The notes under the pieces were generated by a model. That model was not told the DNA's origin and ran no database searches. It saw only the letters and a list, made by a program, of their open reading frames with translations. This document shows positions 60,085 to 64,000 of a DNA stretch of 64,000 nt, in pieces (position 1 is the first letter of the stretch; every line of letters starts with the position of its first letter). The position numbers were made by a program, and so were the translations under genes. Source of the DNA: Kiloniellales bacterium (GTDB taxonomy: Bacteria > Pseudomonadota > Alphaproteobacteria > Kiloniellales > JAKSBE01); NCBI GenBank assembly GCA_030066685.1, contig JASJBF010000004.1, forward strand, positions 21,594 through 85,593, in the 5' to 3' direction.

Positions 60085-60543
60085 ATGCGTGCAAAGCAGG
60101 GGAGGGTCCCGCCGGACGTCCGGCCGCCGGATGCGCACTGCACCTGCGCGGTCCTGCGGCGGACCGCACGGCGGGTCACCCAGGCCTACGACCGGGCGCT
60201 GCGCCCGGCAGGGATCAAGCTGACCCAGTATTCGGTCCTGGCCAACGTCCTGCGCGACGGCGGCCTGTCGATCACCGAGCTGGCCGAGCGCCTGGCCATG
60301 GACCGCACGACCCTGACCCGCAACCTGCGCCCCATGGAGCGCGCCGGCTGGATCGAGATCGGCCCCGGTCCGGATCGGCGCCGTCGCGCAGTGCGGATCA
60401 CGGCGTCCGGCCGCAAGGTCTTCGAAGCGGCCTTCCCGCTGTGGCAGGCCGCCGAGCGCGACTTCCGCCGCGGCCTTGGCCGCGACACCGCCGCCGAGCT
60501 TCGGCGGCTGCTCGATCTGGCCTTGCAGGAGGCAGAAACCTGA
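60085..60543 (+). CDS. MarR-family transcriptional regulator
   Basis: 152 residues. Winged helix with TQYSVLANVLRDGGLSITEL, AERLAMDRTTLTRNLRPMER and the wing GPDRRRRAVRITASGRKVF. A CTC stretch near the N-terminus has two cysteines (HCTCAVL) that could act as a redox or thiol switch. Probably controls the divergent thioesterase-transporter unit. Confidence 0.88.
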   Translation: MRAKQGRVPPDVRPPDAHCTCAVLRRTARRVTQAYDRALRPAGIKLTQYSVLANVLRDGGLSITELAERLAMDRTTLTRNLRPMERAGWIEIGPGPDRRRRAVRITASGRKVFEAAFPLWQAAERDFRRGLGRDTAAELRRLLDLALQEAET

Positions 60544-60609
60544 CCGCGTTTGGGTGTGTCGTTGTCGCGATTCTAAGGCGAGATACGTAGCGTGTCGTTC
60601 AGATGAAGG

Positions 60610-60718
60610 CCCTCACCCTCCCGTCGCTATCGCGCCGGGCCCCTCCCTCTCCCTCGGGAGAGGGATGTGGAGGCTTGGTGAGGCTAAAGGCCGAGCCTTA
60701 GCCGAAGCTGGGTGAGGG
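60610..60718. repeat. Long inverted repeat with inner hairpin
   Basis: CCCTCACCC (60610-60618) pairs with GGGTGAGGG (60710-60718); inside, CCCTCTCCC-TC-GGGAGAGGG (60645-60664) forms a second hairpin. Elements of this form (CCCTCACCC ... CTCTCCC-GGGAGAGGG ... GGGTGAGGG) recur in many proteobacterial genomes. Located 67 bases after the MarR gene. Confidence 0.7.
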
Positions 60719-60803
60719 GAGCTGACCGAGGGGAGACCGCAGCGGCGGCGCGGTTCTCCGGCGCTGTTGTAGCTTGGCCGTCCCCGATATCGCGGCGCGC
60801 TGG

Positions 60804-62117
60804 CTACTCCGCCGCCCGGGCCTTGGCCGTGGCGCGGGCCAGGGCCTGGTCAAGGTCGGCGATGATGTCGTCGACCGTCTCCAGGCCGATCGAGATGCGG
60901 ATCACCTCGGGGCCGGCGCCGGAGGCGACCTGCTGCTCCTCGGTGAGCTGGCGGTGGGTGGTCGACGCCGGGTGGATAATCAAGGATCGGGTATCGCCGA
61001 CGTTGGCGAGATGGCTCATCAGTTCGCAGCTCTCGACCAGGCGGGTGCCAACCGCGTAGCCGCCCACAACCCCGAAGGTGAAGACCGGGCCCACGCCCTT
61101 GGGCAGGTATTTGCTGGCCCGAGCGTGCTCGGGGCTGGACTCCAGGCCGGCGTGGGAAACCCAAGCGACCGCCGGATGGCCCTCAAGGAATTCGGCCACG
61201 GCCCGGGCATTGGTTACGTGGCGCTCCATCCTCAGCGGCAGGGTCTCGATCCCGGTCAGGATCATAAAGGCGTTGGTCGGCGACAGCGCTGGGCCTAGGT
61301 CGCGCAGGGCCACCGCGCGCGCCTTCATGGAGAAGCCGAAGTCGCCGAAGGTCTCGTAGAAGGTCAGGCCGTGATAGGCCGGGTCCGGCTGGGTGAGGGA
61401 GGGGAACTTGTCATTCTGGCCCCAGTCGAAGCGGCCCGATTCCACCACGACGCCGCCCATCGAGGTGCCGTGGCCCGAGAGGAACTTGGTCAGGGAGTGG
61501 ATGACGATGTCGGCGCCCCAGTCGAAGGGCTGGCAGAGGTAGGGCGAGGCCATGGTGTTGTCGACGATCAGCGGGATGCCGGCGCGGCGGGCGATCTCGG
61601 ACAGGCCCTCGAGGTCGGCAACCACGCCGCCGGGGTTGGACAGGCTCTCGACGAAGATCGCCTTGGTCTGCGGCCCGACAGCGGCCTCGACCGCCGCCAG
61701 GTCGCGCGGATCGACGAAGTCGCAGTGCCAGCCGAACTTCTTGAAGGTATGCGTGAACTGGGTCACCGAGCCGCCGTAGAGGAAGGGCGAGGCGACGAAG
61801 CGGTCGCCGGCCTCCAGCAGGGTGAAGAAGGCCAGCAGCTGGGCCGCGTGGCCCGAGGCGCAGGCCACCGCGCCGCGGCCGTTCTCCAGGCTCGCGACCC
61901 GCTCCTCCAGCGCGGCGACGGTCGGGTTGCCGACCCGGGTGTAGAGATAGCCAAAGGTCTGCAGGTTGAAGAGCGAGGCCGCGTGGTCGACGTCGTGGAA
62001 GACGTAGGAGGTCGTCTGGTAAATCGGCACGTTGCGCGCGCCGGTCACTGGGTCCGGCTGGCTCCCGGCGTGGATCGCCCGGGTCTCGAAGCCGAAGTCG
62101 TCGCCGTCTTTGCTCAT
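60804..62117 (-). CDS. metY: O-acetylhomoserine/O-succinylhomoserine sulfhydrylase family enzyme
   Basis: 437 residues, PLP-dependent, Cys/Met metabolism family. AIHAGSQPDPVTGARNVPIY, YTRVGNPTVAALE and the PLP-lysine motif SLTKFLSGHGT are typical of MetY, as is the long C-terminal half. It adds sulfide (or a thiol) to O-acetylhomoserine, giving homocysteine directly. ATG 62117 with GAGGAA upstream is preferred over the longer frame to 62162. No SAM riboswitch is seen upstream; a repeat cluster starts about 40 bases before the ATG. Confidence 0.9.
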   Translation of the reverse strand: MSKDGDDFGFETRAIHAGSQPDPVTGARNVPIYQTTSYVFHDVDHAASLFNLQTFGYLYTRVGNPTVAALEERVASLENGRGAVACASGHAAQLLAFFTLLEAGDRFVASPFLYGGSVTQFTHTFKKFGWHCDFVDPRDLAAVEAAVGPQTKAIFVESLSNPGGVVADLEGLSEIARRAGIPLIVDNTMASPYLCQPFDWGADIVIHSLTKFLSGHGTSMGGVVVESGRFDWGQNDKFPSLTQPDPAYHGLTFYETFGDFGFSMKARAVALRDLGPALSPTNAFMILTGIETLPLRMERHVTNARAVAEFLEGHPAVAWVSHAGLESSPEHARASKYLPKGVGPVFTFGVVGGYAVGTRLVESCELMSHLANVGDTRSLIIHPASTTHRQLTEEQQVASGAGPEVIRISIGLETVDDIIADLDQALARATAKARAAE

Positions 62118-62158
62118 TCCGTGTTCCTCTTCGGCCGGCTGAAACAGCCAGCCCAAGC

Positions 62159-62195
62159 TCACCCTCGCACTTCGACAGGCTCAGTGTGAGGGCGA
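62159..62195. repeat. REP-like hairpin, left flank of the two-hairpin element
   Basis: Near-perfect hairpin around CACTTCGACAGGCTCAGTG. An inverted copy of its core, CTGAGCCTGTCGAAG, lies at 62330-62356, so the pair brackets the element at 62200-62316. The core motif is common in many alphaproteobacterial and sphingomonad genomes. Confidence 0.65.
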
Positions 62196-62199
62196 GCCC

Positions 62200-62316
62200 C
62201 TAGAGCGGGATGACATTAAGCCAATCCGGCTTCATGTCTGAATCCCTTTCTACTTCAACAATTTAGAGCACGATTCAGATATGAGGCTGCTTCAACCTCA
62301 TATCATCGTGCTCTAG
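62200..62316. repeat. Two-hairpin dispersed repeat, copy A
   Basis: Reads hairpin GACAT-T-AAGCC / GGCTT-C-ATGTC, linker CTACTTCAACAATTT, then hairpin AGAGCACGAT-TCA-GATATGAGG / CCTCATATC-ATCGTGCTCT. The stem positions differ from copy B at 45759-45871 but pairing is kept, and the linker is almost identical. Located between metY and the CoA-binding protein gene. Confidence 0.82.
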
Positions 62317-62329
62317 GCCCCTGATGCTT

Positions 62330-62356
62330 CCTCACCCTGAGCCTGTCGAAGGGTAG
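62330..62356. repeat. REP-like hairpin, right flank of the two-hairpin element
   Basis: CCTCACCCTGAGCCTGTCGA...AGGGTAGG: inverted counterpart of 62159-62195. Together they frame copy A of the two-hairpin repeat. Confidence 0.65.
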
Positions 62357-62393
62357 GCGCATCGATCCCTGACATCTGAAAGCGCCTACGCCC

Positions 62394-62897
62394 TCACGCC
62401 ACCCGTAGCCGGCGCCGCTTTGCCGAGATGATCCGGGAGTTGATGCCGCCCCAGGAAAGCTCGCCGTGGAGGCGGCCCCACTCGATCTTGGGGCAGCGGT
62501 TCATGATCACGGTGAGGCCCGCCGCCTCGGCCTTTGCCGCGGCCGCGTCGTTGCGCACGCCGAGCTGCATCCAGATCACCTTGATCTGCTTCTCTCCGGC
62601 CAGCGCGACGGCCTCCTCGGTGATCGGCCCGGCGGCCTCGCTGTTGCGGAAGATGTCGACCAGGTCGATGGGCCCCGGCACCTCGGCCAGGCTGGCGTAG
62701 CAGGTCTCGCCCAGGATCTTCTGGCCGGCGGCGGCCGGGTTCACCGGGATCACCCGGTAGCCCTTCTCCTGCAGGTACTTCATGGCGAAGTAGCTGGGCC
62801 GCACCCATTTGGGGCTGGCGCCGACCATGGCGATGGTCCGGACATCCCGCAGGATGCCGCGGAGCAGGTCGTCGCTGTAGGCCTCGTGGTCGGTCAT
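62394..62897 (-). CDS. CoA-binding (Rossmann) domain protein
   Basis: 167 residues. TIAMVGASPKWVRPSYFAMKYLQ, VIPVNPAAAGQKILGETCYA and the DIFRNSEAAGPITEEAVAL segment are those of the YccU-type CoA-binding family, related to the CoA-binding part of succinyl-CoA synthetase but single-domain. Its role is unknown; acyl-CoA or nucleotide binding is likely. Overlaps or closely follows the ECH gene (its ATG 62897 or GTG 62912, the latter overlapping the ECH stop), so the two are coupled. Confidence 0.85.
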   Translation of the reverse strand: MTDHEAYSDDLLRGILRDVRTIAMVGASPKWVRPSYFAMKYLQEKGYRVIPVNPAAAGQKILGETCYASLAEVPGPIDLVDIFRNSEAAGPITEEAVALAGEKQIKVIWMQLGVRNDAAAAKAEAAGLTVIMNRCPKIEWGRLHGELSWGGINSRIISAKRRRLRVA

Positions 62898-62908
62898 CCC
62901 GTCGCCGT

Positions 62909-63718
62909 TCACGCGCCGGTCCAGCTCGGATGGCGCTTCTCGATGAAGGCGTCGATGCCCTCGCCGGCGTCGCGGGTCAGCATGTTCTCGGTCATGACCT
63001 CGGCGGTGTAGGCGTAGGCGGCCTCCAGGTCCATCTCGGCCTGGCGGTAGAAGGCCTCCTTGCCGATCTTGAGGATCAAGGGCGACTTGGAGAGGAGGGT
63101 CCGCGCCATTTCTTCGACCGCGGCGTCGAGCTCGGCCTCGGGCACGGCCCTGTTGATCAGGCCGATCTCAAGGCCGCGGCGCGCCGGCTGCATCTCGCCC
63201 AGCAGCAGCATCTCCATGGCCTGCTTGCGCGGCACGTTGCGCGACAGGGCGACCATGGGGGTCGAGCAGAAGAGGCCGATGTTGACCCCAGGCGTGGCGA
63301 AGCGGGCGGTCTCCGCCGCCACCGCCAGGTCGCAGGTCGCGACCAGCTGGCAGCCGGCCGCGGTTGCGATGCCGTGCACCTTGGCGATCACCGGAATCGG
63401 CAGGCGCACGATGGCCAGCATCAGGCGGCTGCACTCCGCGAAGGTCTCCTCGTAGAAGGGCCGCCCGGGGTTGGCCCGCAGCTCCTTCAGGTCGTGCCCG
63501 GCGCAGAAGCCCTTGCCGGCGCCCTGCAGCACCACGGCCCGGACTTCGGGCTCGCAGGCGATCGCCTCCAGCACCGCGCGCAGGCTGCGCATCATCTCCA
63601 GCGAGAGGGCGTTGTAGGCCTTGGGCCGGTTCAGGGTCAGGGTCGCCACGCCCTCGGCGTCGCTGCGCAGGACCAGAGCCTCCCGGTCCAGGGTGTCGGC
63701 CGCCGTCTCCATCGCCAT
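62909..63718 (-). CDS. ECHDC3-like crotonase-family protein
   Basis: 269 residues. N-terminal NRPKAYNALSLEMMRSLR, oxyanion-hole segments AGKGFCAGHDLKEL and HGIATAAGCQLVATCDLAVA, and RFATPGVNIGLFCSTPMVAL match the ECHDC3 subgroup. Both catalytic glutamates of classical enoyl-CoA hydratase are missing (Gln in AAGCQLV, Gly in TPGVNIG), so hydratase activity is not expected. Coupled to the CoA-binding protein gene downstream. Confidence 0.86.
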   Translation of the reverse strand: MAMETAADTLDREALVLRSDAEGVATLTLNRPKAYNALSLEMMRSLRAVLEAIACEPEVRAVVLQGAGKGFCAGHDLKELRANPGRPFYEETFAECSRLMLAIVRLPIPVIAKVHGIATAAGCQLVATCDLAVAAETARFATPGVNIGLFCSTPMVALSRNVPRKQAMEMLLLGEMQPARRGLEIGLINRAVPEAELDAAVEEMARTLLSKSPLILKIGKEAFYRQAEMDLEAAYAYTAEVMTENMLTRDAGEGIDAFIEKRHPSWTGA

Positions 63719-63865
63719 GATCCGCCTCGATCTCTCCGCTGTCGCCTCGAGGCCCCAGCATAGCGCCGAAACCGGCGCGGGGGAATCGCAGGCCGTTGCC
63801 TCGGTGGCGCTTTCCGGGCAAAGAGAGTCGGCGAGGTCGGGCAGAGAGAGGAGGACCGGGACGGC

Positions 63866-64000
63866 ATGCCCAGGATCACCAAGGACGAGATCGAGGCGCT
63901 CTGCGAGCGGGAGCTGCCTTTCGCCAAGACCTTGGGCATCACGGTCGACGACATCGGCCGCGGCACGGCGGTCGTGCGCCTGCCCTACAAGAGCGACCTG
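63866..64000 (+). CDS. PaaI-family thioesterase (3' end outside window)
   Basis: 45 codons before the window ends: MPRITKDEIEALCERELPFA, then KTLGITVDDIGRGTAVVRLP. The start of a hotdog thioesterase, with GAGGA before ATG 63866. Divergent from the ECHDC3-like gene (147-bp gap). Full catalytic motif lies outside the window. Confidence 0.75.
   Translation, partial: MPRITKDEIEALCERELPFAKTLGITVDDIGRGTAVVRLPYKSDL

Noticed and set aside
62118..62200. SAM-II or SAM-I riboswitch upstream of metY
   Set aside because: The 85 bases before the ATG are dominated by the REP-like hairpin and do not show the conserved SAM-II core.

Overview
The window reads as a chromosomal segment of a high-GC, free-living alphaproteobacterium, most likely of the Rhodospirillales. 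This rests on gene content rather than a marker phylogeny: a MucR-type regulator, an LdtR-like winged-helix regulator, the block DUF177-rpmF-plsX-fabH-ihfA-MerR, the block glyA-nrdR-ribD-ribE-ribBA-ribH-nusB-thiL, a K+-independent proton pyrophosphatase, and several alphaproteobacterial small palindromic repeats. The first gene (3-hydroxyisobutyryl-CoA hydrolase) and the last (a PaaI-type thioesterase) are cut by the window edges. I see no prophage, integron, CRISPR array, rRNA or insertion sequence.

Layout. 0-4.3 kb: valine degradation (3-hydroxyisobutyryl-CoA hydrolase, mmsB) with a vWA lipoprotein between them, then an LdtR-like regulator. 4.8-7.7 kb: a translationally coupled pair, an exported alpha-helical repeat protein and an M14 zinc carboxypeptidase. 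7.7-12.8 kb, minus strand: an old-yellow-enzyme family oxidoreductase, a hybrid sensor kinase with two receiver domains, and glutaryl-CoA dehydrogenase. 13.4-19.1 kb: a complete branched-chain amino acid ABC transporter (livHMGF, a small membrane protein, livK with a structured leader). 19.2-27.1 kb: mucR, rpiB, then one long run carrying one-carbon metabolism, the ribonucleotide reductase repressor, the whole riboflavin pathway, nusB and thiL. 27.2-30 kb: an orphan FliL-like protein and hppA. 30-35.4 kb: bamE facing the envelope/lipid block (cytochrome bc1 assembly chaperone, DUF177, rpmF, plsX, fabH, ihfA, MerR) and tRNA-Pro(GGG).

35.4-64 kb is more accessory: a LysR regulator, a probable outer-membrane barrel, a CDP-alcohol phosphatidyltransferase, a decayed acetyltransferase, a peroxiredoxin coupled to a cyclic-nucleotide-domain thioredoxin-reductase-like flavoprotein, a secreted beta-repeat protein, an MscS channel, a cytochrome c, an enolase-superfamily enzyme, two MFS carriers, a YafY/WYL regulator with two matching palindromes, a soluble globin-coupled chemoreceptor, a MarR/thioesterase divergent pair, metY, and an ECHDC3-like crotonase. 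Several genes here are below 100 codons and are supported mainly by ribosome binding sites and overlaps.

The most unusual non-coding signal is a dispersed element of about 115 bp present twice in opposite orientation (45759-45871 and 62200-62316). Both copies fold into two hairpins joined by a conserved linker, and stem positions differ between the copies in ways that keep pairing. I found no clearly new multi-gene defence or biosynthetic system. The best candidates for undescribed biology are this repeat, the peroxiredoxin/flavoprotein couple, the WYL regulator with its small-protein targets, the coupled helical-repeat/carboxypeptidase pair, and the structured livK leader with its tiny reading frame.
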